A stretch of 64,000 bases of DNA, taken from positions 682,001 through 746,000 of the forward strand of contig NZ_VHIV01000001.1 in assembly GCF_006494425.1 (NCBI RefSeq). The letters are read 5' to 3'. This DNA is from Bacillus dicomae (GTDB taxonomy: Bacteria; Bacillota; Bacilli; Bacillales; Bacillaceae_G). Under the pieces are notes generated by a model. That model was not told the DNA's origin. It saw nothing but the letters and a program-made list of their open reading frames with translations, and made no database searches. A program made the translations under genes and the position numbers. Shown here in pieces: positions 43,041 to 52,557 of the stretch (position 1 is the first letter of the stretch; each line of letters starts with the position of its first letter).

Positions 43041-44327
43041 ATGGTAGCCGAAAAGGGAACTCAAACAAAAACACAACAACAAAGGGAACAACATTTTGAA
43101 CTATTGAATTCAACACAAATTGTTATCAGTGAAGCGTTAGAAAAATTGGGTTATCCAAACGAAGTATATGAATTATTAAAAGAACCAGTTCGTATGATGA
43201 CAGTGAAAATACCAGTTCGTATGGATGACGGGACTGTTAAAATATTTACAGGATATCGTGCACAACATAATGATGCTGTTGGTCCAACGAAAGGTGGAAT
43301 TCGCTTCCATCCGAATGTAACAGAAAATGAAGTGAAAGCACTTTCAATTTGGATGAGTTTAAAATGTGGTATTGTTGATTTACCATATGGCGGAGGTAAA
43401 GGTGGAATTATCTGTGACCCACGTGAAATGTCATTCCGTGAGTTAGAAAGATTAAGCCGCGGTTATGTACGAGCAATTAGTCAAATCGTAGGACCGACGA
43501 AAGATATTCCAGCTCCAGATGTATTCACAAACTCTCAAATTATGGCGTGGATGATGGATGAATATAGCCGTATTGATGAATTTAATTCACCAGGATTTAT
43601 TACAGGTAAGCCACTTGTATTAGGTGGATCACATGGGCGTGAAACAGCAACGGCGAAAGGTGTTACAATTTGTATTCGCGAAGCTGCAAAAAAACGCGAC
43701 ATTGATATTAAAGGTGCACGCGTTGTCGTTCAAGGATTCGGTAATGCTGGTAGCTTCTTAGCTAAATTTATGCATGATGCAGGTGCTAAAGTTATTGCAA
43801 TCTCAGATGCTTACGGTGCATTGCATGATCCAAATGGATTAGATATTGATTATTTATTAGACCGTCGTGATAGCTTCGGTACAGTAACAAAACTATTTAA
43901 TAATACAATTTCAAACAAAGAATTGTTAGAGCTTGATTGCGACATTTTAGTTCCAGCTGCAATTGAGAACCAAATTACAGAAGAAAATGCTAATAATATT
44001 AAAGCGAAAATCGTTGTTGAAGCAGCAAATGGTCCAACAACATTAGAAGCAACTAAAATTTTAACAGATCGCGGAATTTTACTTGTTCCAGACGTATTAG
44101 CAAGTGCTGGTGGTGTAACAGTATCTTACTTCGAGTGGGTACAAAATAACCAAGGTTACTACTGGACTGAAGAAGAAGTAGAACAACGTTTAGAAAAAGT
44201 AATGGTAAGATCATTTGACTCTATTTATGAAACAGCACAAGTTCGTAAAGTGAACATGCGCTTAGCAGCATACATGGTCGGTGTTCGTAAAATGGCTGAA
44301 GCAAGTCGCTTCAGAGGTTGGGTATAA
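43041..44327 (+). CDS. gudB: NAD-dependent glutamate dehydrogenase
   Basis: A 428-residue hexameric enzyme interconverting glutamate and 2-oxoglutarate. The catalytic lysines are in PTKGGIRFHP and PYGGGKGGIICDP; PAPDVFTNSQIMAW and the dinucleotide fold GARVVVQGFGNAGSF are typical. The frame shows no internal duplication like that inactivating gudB of laboratory B. subtilis. Between mecB and bdr, as gudB in B. subtilis; rocG is an equally close relative, so the symbol rests on gene order. AGGGGG precedes the ATG. Confidence 0.93.
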   Translation: MVAEKGTQTKTQQQREQHFELLNSTQIVISEALEKLGYPNEVYELLKEPVRMMTVKIPVRMDDGTVKIFTGYRAQHNDAVGPTKGGIRFHPNVTENEVKALSIWMSLKCGIVDLPYGGGKGGIICDPREMSFRELERLSRGYVRAISQIVGPTKDIPAPDVFTNSQIMAWMMDEYSRIDEFNSPGFITGKPLVLGGSHGRETATAKGVTICIREAAKKRDIDIKGARVVVQGFGNAGSFLAKFMHDAGAKVIAISDAYGALHDPNGLDIDYLLDRRDSFGTVTKLFNNTISNKELLELDCDILVPAAIENQITEENANNIKAKIVVEAANGPTTLEATKILTDRGILLVPDVLASAGGVTVSYFEWVQNNQGYYWTEEEVEQRLEKVMVRSFDSIYETAQVRKVNMRLAAYMVGVRKMAEASRFRGWV

Positions 44328-44340
44328 TACCATATCATGA

Positions 44341-44377
44341 GAAAACGTGATTCCTTTCGAGGGAATCACGTTTTTTT
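44341..44377 (+). terminator. terminator of gudB
   Basis: GAAAACGTGATTCC pairs with GGGAATCACGTTTT, followed by TTT. Confidence 0.92.
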
Positions 44378-44405
44378 GTTGAAGTATAAGAGTGAGGTGG
44401 TGTAT

Positions 44406-44615
44406 ATGGGAAATGAAATGATGGAACGAGTAGAACAATTAGAAGAAAAGGTTAAGAGGTTAGAGGGAGAACTCGCAAGAACGATGAAAGCCGAAAAAGC
44501 AAGTATCGTTCGGGTGTTCGGGGAAGGGCTACTGTTTTTAATATTTGGTGCGGTTGTAGTAGGGCCGATTATCGCTTTTATATTAGTAATTATTAATTGG
44601 TTTATTGAAAAATAA
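44406..44615 (+). CDS. small coiled-coil and transmembrane protein
   Basis: A 69-residue protein. Residues about 4-35 form a heptad-patterned charged coiled coil (MMERVEQLEEKVKRLEGEL), followed by a hydrophobic segment (about 43-66) with a Gly-Pro kink. This layout is like XhlA-type phage haemolysin/holin accessory proteins, though the similarity is architectural only. The ATG has GAGGTGGT upstream; 23 codons overlapping the gudB terminator are excluded. First of three small genes between gudB and bdr, which are adjacent in B. subtilis. Confidence 0.7.
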   Translation: MGNEMMERVEQLEEKVKRLEGELARTMKAEKASIVRVFGEGLLFLIFGAVVVGPIIAFILVIINWFIEK

Positions 44616-44630
44616 AATAAAATTAAAAAA

Positions 44631-44665
44631 GAACGCTTGTTCTATACGAACAAACGTGCTATACT
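44631..44665 (+). promoter_or_regulatory. promoter with two LexA (SOS) boxes
   Basis: The promoter TTGTTC-N17-TATACT (44637-44665) is overlapped by GAACGCTTGTTC (44631-44642), which is a GAAC-N4-GTTC palindrome, and by CGAACAAACGTGC (44647-44659), one base from the same core. The Bacillus LexA consensus is CGAAC-N4-GTTCG. Both sites cover core promoter elements, so repression by LexA is expected. Confidence 0.65.
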
Positions 44666-44708
44666 TTCCTTAGATAAACAAAACGGAAATGATTTTAAGG
44701 AGAGATAA

Positions 44709-44945
44709 ATGATGAAAATGACAGTAGACCAAAGATTTATGATGCCAGCGGATGTTGTAGAACGAGTGGAAGTATTAAGAAATAAACAAAGTAAGCGCGG
44801 CACATTATTACAATCAGTAAATAAATTTTTCGGTTTAGATACGAAAGAAGATTGTGTTTGGTTTTACGGTTTTTATGGAGTTGCTGTAAGTATTTTATTA
44901 TTTATGGTGTTCACATCAAACATTTTCGATTTTCTCTTCGCGTAA
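44709..44945 (+). CDS. small membrane protein under predicted LexA control
   Basis: A 78-residue protein (shorter by one residue if the second ATG is used) with AAGGAGA just upstream. The first 48 residues are charged and soluble (PADVVERVEVLRNKQSKRG), the last 28 form one or two hydrophobic helices (FYGFYGVAVSILLFMVFT). There is no signal peptide or LysM domain, so it is not YneA, and the membrane segment is C-terminal, unlike SosA. A damage-induced membrane inhibitor or holin-like role is conceivable. It may be cotranscribed with the amidase gene 79 bases on, as no terminator intervenes. Family not recognised. Confidence 0.7.
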   Translation: MMKMTVDQRFMMPADVVERVEVLRNKQSKRGTLLQSVNKFFGLDTKEDCVWFYGFYGVAVSILLFMVFTSNIFDFLFA

Positions 44946-44962
44946 GAAATATGCTATAAGGA

Positions 44963-45027
44963 CATTACTACCGAATACATATATAAGGAAGTAAGGTAAT
45001 CTTCTGAAGCGGGAGTTGGTAGTAATG
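44963..45027 (+). other. potential start-codon-masking hairpin of amidase gene
   Basis: CATTACTACC (44963-44972) is perfectly complementary to GGTAGTAATG (45018-45027), which contains the amidase start codon; the ribosome binding site lies in the 45-base loop. Confidence 0.35.
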
Positions 45028-45555
45028 GCGATGTTTCCTATAGAGCGTAACTATATTGGATATGGAAGTTCACGACCGGGAATTCCTCTTTCTAAAGTTA
45101 GGTTTATTGTAAGTCATGATACGGGGAATCCTGGTAGCAATGCGATAGGGAATCGAGATTATTTTAATGAAATACAACCGAAAGCCTCGGCACATACATT
45201 TATAGATGACAAAACAATATTAGAAATTATTCCTATAAATGAAGTTGCCTATCATGTTCGATATGGTGTGCCGACAGATAATGACTTATATGGGTATGAT
45301 GCTAATAAGGCTGCCATTGGAGTTGAGCTTTGTTATGGCGGTGATGTTAACTTTTGGGAAGCATATACCCGTTTTACTTGGTATCATGCGTATTTATGTC
45401 AAAACTTCGGCTTGAATCCGAAAAAAGATATCGTATCACATAAAACACTTGATCCAGCTAGAAAGATTGACCCGGAAAATGTATTAGGGAAACAAGGTAT
45501 TAAATTTCAGCAGTTTTTAGCAGATGTCTATCGGATGTACGTTTCGTTTAGATGA
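45025..45555 (+). CDS. phage-type N-acetylmuramoyl-L-alanine amidase (amidase_2)
   Basis: A 176-residue amidase of the PGRP/amidase_2 fold, cutting the bond between muramic acid and L-Ala. Zinc ligands are H31 (IVSHDTGN), H139 (IVSHKTLD) and D149 (KIDPE); E101 in GVELCYGG is the catalytic-acid position. There is no signal peptide and no wall-binding repeat, the layout of a minimal phage endolysin such as those of the XlyA/CwlA group, rather than a secreted autolysin. GGGAG lies nine bases before the ATG. Sequence upstream of the start could mask the start codon. Probably cotranscribed with the LexA-controlled gene. Confidence 0.88.
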   Translation: MAMFPIERNYIGYGSSRPGIPLSKVRFIVSHDTGNPGSNAIGNRDYFNEIQPKASAHTFIDDKTILEIIPINEVAYHVRYGVPTDNDLYGYDANKAAIGVELCYGGDVNFWEAYTRFTWYHAYLCQNFGLNPKKDIVSHKTLDPARKIDPENVLGKQGIKFQQFLADVYRMYVSFR

Positions 45556-45590
45556 CAAATATATGAAAAATGAATACAATAAAGATAGGT

Positions 45591-45616
45591 GCCTACTGCT
45601 GTAAGTAGGTTTTTTC
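45591..45616 (+). terminator. terminator of amidase gene
   Basis: CCTACT pairs with AGTAGG, followed by TTTTTTC. Confidence 0.75.
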
Positions 45617-45664
45617 TTGTTTTTATAAATAGTGTATTGGTAGAAGACTAGGAGTGAACCGAGT

Positions 45665-46645
45665 ATGCAGAAAGAAACAGCTATCATAATTGGAGGCGGT
45701 CCGTGCGGATTAGCAGCAGCAATTTCGTTGCAAAGGGTAGGGATAAATCCATTAGTAATTGAAAAAGGAAACATTGTAAATGCGATTTATAATTATCCAA
45801 CTCATCAAACATTTTTCTCTTCTAGTGAAAAATTAGAAATTGGTGAAGTAGCTTTTATTACAGAAAATCGTAAGCCAGTTCGAAATCAAGCACTTGCGTA
45901 TTATCGTGAAGTAGTAAAGCGTAAGTCTGTACGTGTAAATGCTTTTGAACGAGTAGAGAAAGTTCAAAAAGATGGAGAAGTTTTTCAGGTTGAGACGACA
46001 AAGCGTGACGGAAGTAAAGAAATATATATAGCGAAATATATTGTTGTAGCAACTGGATATTATGATAATCCAAATTATATGAATGTTCCAGGTGAGGAAT
46101 TGAAGAAAGTAGCTCACTATTTTAAAGAGGGGCATCCTTATTTTGATCGAGATGTAGTAGTTATAGGTGGGAAAAACTCGAGTGTAGATGCCGCGTTAGA
46201 ACTTGTTAAAGCTGGTGCGCGTGTAACTGTTTTATATCGCGGAAGTGAGTATTCAACAAGTATAAAACCGTGGATTTTGCCGGAGTTTGAGGCATTAGTA
46301 CGAAATGGCACAATTCAAATGCATTTCGGGGCTCATGTGAAAGCAATTACTGAACATACATTAACATTTACAGTTGATGGTGAGGCGTATACAATCCAAA
46401 ATGATTTTGTATTTGCGATGACTGGTTACCATCCTGATCATAGTTTCTTAACGAAGATGGGTGTTCGAATTGATGAAGAAACAGGACGTCCGATTTATAC
46501 AGAGGATACGATGGAAACGAATGCTGAAAATATTTTCATTGCTGGTGTAATTGCTGCTGGAAATAATGCAAATGAAATATTTATTGAAAACGGTCGATTC
46601 CATGGGGATGCGATTGCGCAAACCATTGCAACAAGGGAAATGTAA
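45665..46645 (+). CDS. bdr: bacillithiol disulfide reductase (YpdA)
   Basis: A 326-residue FAD-dependent NADPH oxidoreductase that reduces oxidised bacillithiol. The N-terminal FAD motif is IIGGGPCGLAAA, with the cysteine characteristic of YpdA (C14), and the NADPH-binding motif is VVIGGKNSSVDAALEL (about 160). C-terminal FAD signature: ENIFIAGVIAAG. AGGAGTGA precedes the ATG. It shares a bidirectional terminator with ansA. Confidence 0.93.
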   Translation: MQKETAIIIGGGPCGLAAAISLQRVGINPLVIEKGNIVNAIYNYPTHQTFFSSSEKLEIGEVAFITENRKPVRNQALAYYREVVKRKSVRVNAFERVEKVQKDGEVFQVETTKRDGSKEIYIAKYIVVATGYYDNPNYMNVPGEELKKVAHYFKEGHPYFDRDVVVIGGKNSSVDAALELVKAGARVTVLYRGSEYSTSIKPWILPEFEALVRNGTIQMHFGAHVKAITEHTLTFTVDGEAYTIQNDFVFAMTGYHPDHSFLTKMGVRIDEETGRPIYTEDTMETNAENIFIAGVIAAGNNANEIFIENGRFHGDAIAQTIATREM

Positions 46646-46684
46646 AAAGAAGCTGTCGAAATAAATTTCGACAGCTTCTTTTTT
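46645..46684. terminator. bidirectional terminator bdr / ansA
   Basis: AAAAAGAAGCTGTCGAAA pairs with TTTCGACAGCTTCTTTTT around TAAA. Confidence 0.95.
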
Positions 46685-47657
46685 AATCGTGCATAAACAT
46701 ATTTTGGATTGCTTCATGAGAGTTTGTATTCTCTAATGCAACTAATAATTTAATACGTGCCTTTTGGGCATTTAAACCGTATGTGAATACAATACCCATA
46801 TCTTTTAATTGTTTGCCGCCGCCTTCGTATGAATATACATCTTGAACGATGCCGTTGAAACAGCGAGAAACTAATACGACAGGAATGCCTTTGTTTATTA
46901 ATCGTTCTAGACTAGGGAGTGTTCTTGGTGGTAAATTACCTTGTCCAAGTGCTTCAATAACAATTCCGTCTACTGGAAGGTTTTCAATTGCTGCTAACAA
47001 TGTATCGTCCATACCTGCGTATGCCTTTAGAACGACTACGTTTTTAGAAACCTTATTTACTGAATATGTTTCGTGATGTACTAAAGCGTGGTGGAATACA
47101 ACACCACGTTTTGTTACCATACCAATTGGTCCATACTGTGGACTTTGGAATGTTGCTACATTACTTGTATGAGTTTTCGTTACATTTGTAGCGCAATGAA
47201 TTTCGTCGTTTAATACGACTAGAACACCTTTTTCGGCAGCTTCACTACTGCTAGCGACTTTTACAGCTGATAAGAAGTTATATAGACCATCAGCACCTAA
47301 TTCATTACTGGAGCGCATTGCACCTGTCACAACGATCGGAATAGTTGCTTGCACTGTTAAATCTAAGAAATAGGCTGTTTCTTCTAATGTATCCGTACCA
47401 TGCGTAATGACTACGCCATGAATGTTGTCTTGTTTTACTCTTTCATCAATGATGACTTGTAATTGTAACATTTCGCTCGGTGTCATATGAGGAGATGGAA
47501 GATGAAACACATCTTCAACGATTAAATCAACATCGCCTTCTAAATCAGGAATGAATTTTAAAAGAGGATTTTTTTCACCTGGTTGTACGACCCCAGTTTC
47601 TTTATCTTCCTCCATTGCAATTGTTCCACCTGTGTGTAAAACTAGGATTCTTTTCAA
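46683..47657 (-). CDS. ansA: cytoplasmic L-asparaginase (type I)
   Basis: A 324-residue enzyme hydrolysing asparagine to aspartate and ammonia. Nucleophile T12 lies in TGGTIAMEED, and the second active-site segment is ITHGTDTLEETAYF. It lacks the signal peptide of the AnsZ-type enzyme. The start is TTG with AAAGGGG eight bases upstream. It is transcribed alone; an aspartase gene (ansB) is not adjacent, unlike the B. subtilis ansAB operon. Confidence 0.94.
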   Translation of the reverse strand: MKRILVLHTGGTIAMEEDKETGVVQPGEKNPLLKFIPDLEGDVDLIVEDVFHLPSPHMTPSEMLQLQVIIDERVKQDNIHGVVITHGTDTLEETAYFLDLTVQATIPIVVTGAMRSSNELGADGLYNFLSAVKVASSSEAAEKGVLVVLNDEIHCATNVTKTHTSNVATFQSPQYGPIGMVTKRGVVFHHALVHHETYSVNKVSKNVVVLKAYAGMDDTLLAAIENLPVDGIVIEALGQGNLPPRTLPSLERLINKGIPVVLVSRCFNGIVQDVYSYEGGGKQLKDMGIVFTYGLNAQKARIKLLVALENTNSHEAIQNMFMHD

Positions 47658-47837
47658 TGCTTATACCCCTTTCAAGTAAAAAAATACATTTAGAACATAA
47701 CATGTTTTGAGTAAATTCGACAATGGAAATGTATAAAAGTATGCCTCGAAAATGACAATAAAATTAACTGCTATATGTACGATGTATAAAATCGCGAAAC
47801 GAAATGTGTAAATATAGGTTAGGAGGGAGCGAATACG

Positions 47838-48011
47838 TTGAAAAAGGTGGAGAAAATATTCATTCGTATATTAGTAATACAGTTCATTTGTATTTGTGTT
47901 GTGCAATTGTTATTTATACATAAGTCATCAGTGAAATATTTGTCTAAAATTGTTTATTATGAAGGTGTTGTGGCAAAAAATAAAGCAGAAATCTTACAGG
48001 TGAATAGGTAG
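47838..48011 (+). CDS. ypfB: YpfB-like small membrane protein
   Basis: A 57-residue protein starting at TTG behind AGGAGGG. It has a basic start (MKKVEKIFIRI), one membrane helix (about 9-29) and a short extracytoplasmic tail. Length, topology and position immediately before cmk correspond to B. subtilis ypfB; the PilZ gene ypfA that precedes it there is not present here. It is followed by a hairpin terminator. Confidence 0.75.
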   Translation: MKKVEKIFIRILVIQFICICVVQLLFIHKSSVKYLSKIVYYEGVVAKNKAEILQVNR

Positions 48012-48079
48012 TTTTCATTTTCTTCTAGGAAGGATTATGCTACAATAATTGAGGATTTAATGACGTGAAGCAAATGAGA

Positions 48080-48113
48080 AGAAGCAGGGAAATACCTGCT
48101 TTTCGTTTTGTTT
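48080..48113 (+). terminator. terminator or attenuator between ypfB and cmk
   Basis: AAGCAGG pairs with CCTGCTT, followed by a T-rich tract. A TACAAT element about 40 bases upstream of the hairpin might start a transcript that is attenuated before cmk. Confidence 0.6.
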
Positions 48114-48139
48114 TATAAGTGAAAAAATGAGGTGTTACA

Positions 48140-48817
48140 ATGGATAAACGAATTTCAATTGCTATAGATGGTCCAGCAGCTGCTGGAAAAAGTACAGTTG
48201 CGAAAGTTGTGGCGAAGAAACTTTCTTACGTTTATATTGATACAGGCGCAATGTATCGTACGCTTACATATGCAGCCCTTGAACAAAAAGTGGACATTGA
48301 AAATGAAGAGCAGTTAATGGAAGTTGTAAAAAATGTAAATATTGAGTTTCAGCAAGGGGAAAATACACAACTTGTATTTTTAAATGGACAAGATGTTTCT
48401 GAAGTAATTCGTACACCTGAGGTGACGAACCGAGTATCTATTGTGGCGAAACATCGCCTTGTTCGTGAAGAAATGGTACGTCGTCAACAAGAGTTAGCGG
48501 AAAAAGGCGGCGTTGTAATGGATGGCCGTGATATTGGTACACATGTGTTACCAGATGCTGAAGTGAAGATCTTTATGCTTGCTTCTGTTGAAGAAAGAGC
48601 AGAAAGAAGACATTTAGAAAATATGAATAAAGGTTTCGATTCTAATTTAGAGCAGTTAAAAGAAGAAATTGCTCAGCGTGATAAATTAGATTCAGAACGC
48701 GAAGTTTCTCCTCTGAAAAAAGCTGATGATGCATTGGAATTAGATACAACTTCTTTATCTATTGAAGAAGTTGTTCAAAAAATTATGAGTATTGTTTCAG
48801 GAGTGTTTGCGAAATAA
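48140..48817 (+). CDS. cmk: cytidylate kinase
   Basis: A 225-residue enzyme phosphorylating CMP/dCMP with ATP. Walker A G11-PAAAGKST19 and the CMP-binding segment [14 protein letters not shown] are intact; [17 protein letters not shown] and the ERAERR lid follow. GAGGTG lies before the ATG. Together with the S1-domain gene downstream this is the ancient cmk-rpsA neighbourhood. Confidence 0.97.
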   Translation: MDKRISIAIDGPAAAGKSTVAKVVAKKLSYVYIDTGAMYRTLTYAALEQKVDIENEEQLMEVVKNVNIEFQQGENTQLVFLNGQDVSEVIRTPEVTNRVSIVAKHRLVREEMVRRQQELAEKGGVVMDGRDIGTHVLPDAEVKIFMLASVEERAERRHLENMNKGFDSNLEQLKEEIAQRDKLDSEREVSPLKKADDALELDTTSLSIEEVVQKIMSIVSGVFAK

Positions 48818-48848
48818 AGAAAGGGGATAGCCTCTTTCTTTTTTTGTT
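48818..48848 (+). terminator. terminator of cmk
   Basis: AAAGAAAGGGG pairs with CCTCTTTCTTT with one bulge, followed by TTTT. Confidence 0.75.
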
Positions 48849-49079
48849 TGTATAGAAATGTAAAGGATACGTGAATTGTGAGTCTCTTTCCTTGACAAAT
48901 GGTCGGATTTGTAAGAAGTTAGTAAAAGAGGGATAAAACTTTCAGAATATATTCGCTATTATATTTCAAAACATACTTTCTTCAAGATGATTTTGCTGTA
49001 TACTATTTATATAGGTTTAATATATTTTCTAGTGAAATGTATGAAGACCGAGTATGTGATGATAAATTCTTAAACATGC

Positions 49080-49103
49080 AAATGAAAACAACTGTTTTCA
49101 TTT
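49080..49103 (+). other. perfect inverted repeat in ypfD leader
   Basis: AAATGAAAAC and GTTTTCATTT form a 10-bp stem with a 4-base loop, 49 bases before the start codon. The remainder of the 334-base gap after cmk contains a weak TATACT-type promoter near 49000 and no other recognisable feature. Confidence 0.45.
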
Positions 49104-49151
49104 CGTATATACATAAAAAATGCTTTGTCAATTCTGTAGGGAGGTATTTCC

Positions 49152-50300
49152 ATGGTAGAGAAAATGAATGAAGAAGTTATGGATTCAAAAGAATTACAAG
49201 TTGGTGACGTTGTTACAGGTTCTGTAACGAAAGTTGAAGAGAAACAAGTGCTTGTAAATGTTGGATACAAAACAGATGGCGTAATTCCAATTAGTGAATT
49301 AGCTAACGTTCATATTGAAAAAGCAAGCGATGTTGTAGAATTAAATCAAACGCTAGAATTAAAGATTATTAAATTAGAAGAGGATGATCTTGTCTTATCT
49401 AAACGTGCTGTTGATGCAGAAAAAGCATGGGTAGAATTACAAGAGAAATTTACTTCTGGTCATGTATTTGATGTGACTGTAAAAGATATCGTGAACGGTG
49501 GATTAGTTGTGGACCTTGGTGTTCGTGGTTTTATCCCAGCTTCACTTGTAGAAGTACATTATGTAGAAGACTTTACTGACTATAAAGGCAAAACATTAGC
49601 CGTGAAAATTGTAGAATTAGATCGCGAAAAAAATCGTGTAATCCTTTCGCATAAAGCAGTAGTAGAATTAGAACTAGATTCTAAGAAGAAAGAAGCGATT
49701 TCTTCATTAAAAGAAGGAGACGTTGTTGAAGGAACAGTGCAACGATTAACGGATTTTGGTGCTTTCGTTAACGTTGGTGGTGTGGACGGTTTAGTTCATA
49801 TTTCGCAAATTTCACACGAACGTGTAGAACAACCTTCTGAAGTATTAGAACAAGGACAAAAGGTAAAGGTGAAAGTGTTATCTGTTGATGCTGATACACA
49901 ACGTATTTCTTTATCAATTAAAGCAGTTCAACCAGGACCTTGGGAAAATGTTGCTGGCGAAGTAAAAGCTGGAGATATTCGTGAGGGAGTAGTAAAACGT
50001 CTTGTTACATTCGGTGCATTCGTTGAAATTCTACCTGGCGTTGAAGGTCTTGTCCATGTATCTCAAATTGCAAATCGTCACGTGAAAAATCCAAATGAAG
50101 TATTGGAAATGGGACAAGAAGTAAAAGTGAAAGTGCTTGAAGTCCATGTAGCAGAGAAACGTATTTCTTTAAGTATAAAAGAAGCGCTTGAGGAAAATAA
50201 TGTAATTGAAGATTACAGTCAGTATGAACCGAATGCTGATTCTGCTACTTTCCAATTAAGTGATATTATTGGTGAACAACTGAAAAAATTAAAGAAATAA
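49152..50300 (+). CDS. ypfD: 30S ribosomal protein S1 homologue (four S1 domains)
   Basis: A 382-residue RNA-binding protein with four OB-fold S1 domains starting at about residues 15, 100, 187 and 272; the third and fourth are most canonical ([40 protein letters not shown]). Proteobacterial S1 has six; low-GC Gram-positives have this shorter, probably non-essential form. GGGAGGT precedes the ATG. An inverted repeat in the leader might be a control element. Confidence 0.95.
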   Translation: MVEKMNEEVMDSKELQVGDVVTGSVTKVEEKQVLVNVGYKTDGVIPISELANVHIEKASDVVELNQTLELKIIKLEEDDLVLSKRAVDAEKAWVELQEKFTSGHVFDVTVKDIVNGGLVVDLGVRGFIPASLVEVHYVEDFTDYKGKTLAVKIVELDREKNRVILSHKAVVELELDSKKKEAISSLKEGDVVEGTVQRLTDFGAFVNVGGVDGLVHISQISHERVEQPSEVLEQGQKVKVKVLSVDADTQRISLSIKAVQPGPWENVAGEVKAGDIREGVVKRLVTFGAFVEILPGVEGLVHVSQIANRHVKNPNEVLEMGQEVKVKVLEVHVAEKRISLSIKEALEENNVIEDYSQYEPNADSATFQLSDIIGEQLKKLKK

Positions 50301-51361
<1,061 letters not shown>

Positions 51362-51362
<1 letters not shown>

Positions 51363-51392
51363 AAAATCAACCGTTTGGTTGATTTTTTTGTT
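51362..51392 (+). terminator. terminator of fni
   Basis: AAAAATCAACC pairs with GGTTGATTTTT around GTTT, followed by TT. Between here and ypzI (about 300 bases) no convincing gene was seen. Confidence 0.9.
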
Positions 51393-51651
51393 TTCTGTTC
51401 TTTTTTAGTAATACAAATTGAAAAATGGGATTAACATTATATCGAAATAGAAATAAAATAAATGCATACCTATAAATAAACATTATCTTGTAAAAGTTAC
51501 GACTGAAAAATGTAGATAGCATACCACGGAATTATTTGGACATGGTTTAATTATGCTAAAGGAAATAGATGGGGGTAAAAATGAATCATAGGAATATTCG
51601 TATATGAAATGTTATTTTGATATAAATAAAAAACGTTGGAATAACTATGTA

Positions 51652-51686
51652 AAAGACGGTTTCGTACAATATCGAAACCGTCTTTC
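51652..51686 (-). terminator. terminator of ypzI
   Basis: AAAGACGGTTTCG pairs with CGAAACCGTCTTT, just past the ypzI stop on the minus strand. Confidence 0.8.
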
Positions 51687-51694
51687 TGTATTCA

Positions 51695-51829
51695 TTAGTG
51701 CTGATTTTGTTTTCGAGCTTGCTCTGGTGTATCCAGTCCAGTTGCACCCGGATATTGTAGTGATTGGTCACGGTCAGATTCAACGCGGCGTGATTCTCTT
51801 AGTTTTCGTTCTTGACGATCTTTACCCAT
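51695..51829 (-). CDS. ypzI: YpzI-like small protein
   Basis: A 44-residue highly charged protein (MGKDRQERKLRESRRVESDR, then a Pro/Gly/Gln tail), with AAGGAGGTG nine bases before the ATG and a terminator behind. Length, composition and position between fni and yphA match B. subtilis ypzI, whose function is unknown. A longer frame with 26 extra upstream codons overlaps the ribosome binding site and is excluded. Confidence 0.8.
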   Translation of the reverse strand: MGKDRQERKLRESRRVESDRDQSLQYPGATGLDTPEQARKQNQH

Positions 51830-51945
51830 AATGAATAGCACCTCCTTATTAAAAGTGTTGCTGTTATATGAAAAAACTATGCGTGAAGAAAGTGGATTAA
51901 CTTTCATAAAAAGTTCCCATAATGGAAAACATAGGAGGTGAAATG

Positions 51946-52557
51946 ATGGAAGGGAGTACTTTTTATTTTATAGCTTGGATAGGGTGGATTGTTGTAACTT
52001 TTTTTATGAAAAAGGATTCTATTCGATGGAAGATAAGCGCCTGTATATTGATTTTTATTATTTGCTCTCCGTTACATGTAACGATTGCTTCATTCACGGT
52101 ATCAGTAAATGCACTTTTACTTTCTGTGGTTGCTTTTATAGGAATAGCGCTCTATTCTATTTGGAAAAAATTATATAGCTTACTTTCGGCACTTATTATT
52201 GCAATGTTATATACAAGTTTTCACTTGTTAGAAGTATATGATCCAATTTGGATTGTGGTGGACAGGTTGTTTTTGTTGAGTAGTGTACTTGTGTATGCAT
52301 CGGTTTTATTACATGAGGATCGCATATTACGATTATGTTCTCTTTATATAGGAATGTTGCAGGGAGAATTGTTTGTGACACTTATTTTTCGGAAACTACA
52401 TTTCCCTTATGATTACGGAAGTTTAGCATTTTTTGATATCGTCGCCGTTTCTACATTTTTCATGGCAATTTTGTTTTGGATTGCAAAAGCATCAGTATAT
52501 ATGGAACAGTTCAAGAGAAAAACACGTAAAAGAAAGGCGAGGGTAATACATGACTGA
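51946..52557 (+). CDS. yphA: YphA-like membrane protein
   Basis: A 203-residue membrane protein with six hydrophobic helices and a basic C-terminal tail (KRKTRKRKARVIHD). Matches B. subtilis YphA by place and topology; function unknown. AGGAGGTG precedes two ATGs; the second is chosen for spacing. The end overlaps the YIEGIA gene by eight bases, forming the operon yphA-yphB-ypzH. Confidence 0.85.
   Translation: MEGSTFYFIAWIGWIVVTFFMKKDSIRWKISACILIFIICSPLHVTIASFTVSVNALLLSVVAFIGIALYSIWKKLYSLLSALIIAMLYTSFHLLEVYDPIWIVVDRLFLLSSVLVYASVLLHEDRILRLCSLYIGMLQGELFVTLIFRKLHFPYDYGSLAFFDIVAVSTFFMAILFWIAKASVYMEQFKRKTRKRKARVIHD

Noticed and set aside
43041-44327. Possible cryptic gudB allele as in laboratory B. 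subtilis
   Set aside because: No internal 9-bp duplication or loss of motifs was seen; the frame looks fully active.
45833-46135. Minus-strand frames inside bdr
   Set aside because: Antisense shadows with Phe/Tyr/Ile-rich nonsense composition.
51586-51650. Short plus-strand frame behind ATGGGGGTA after fni
   Set aside because: Only 8-12 codons, no conserved-looking features, no terminator of its own.
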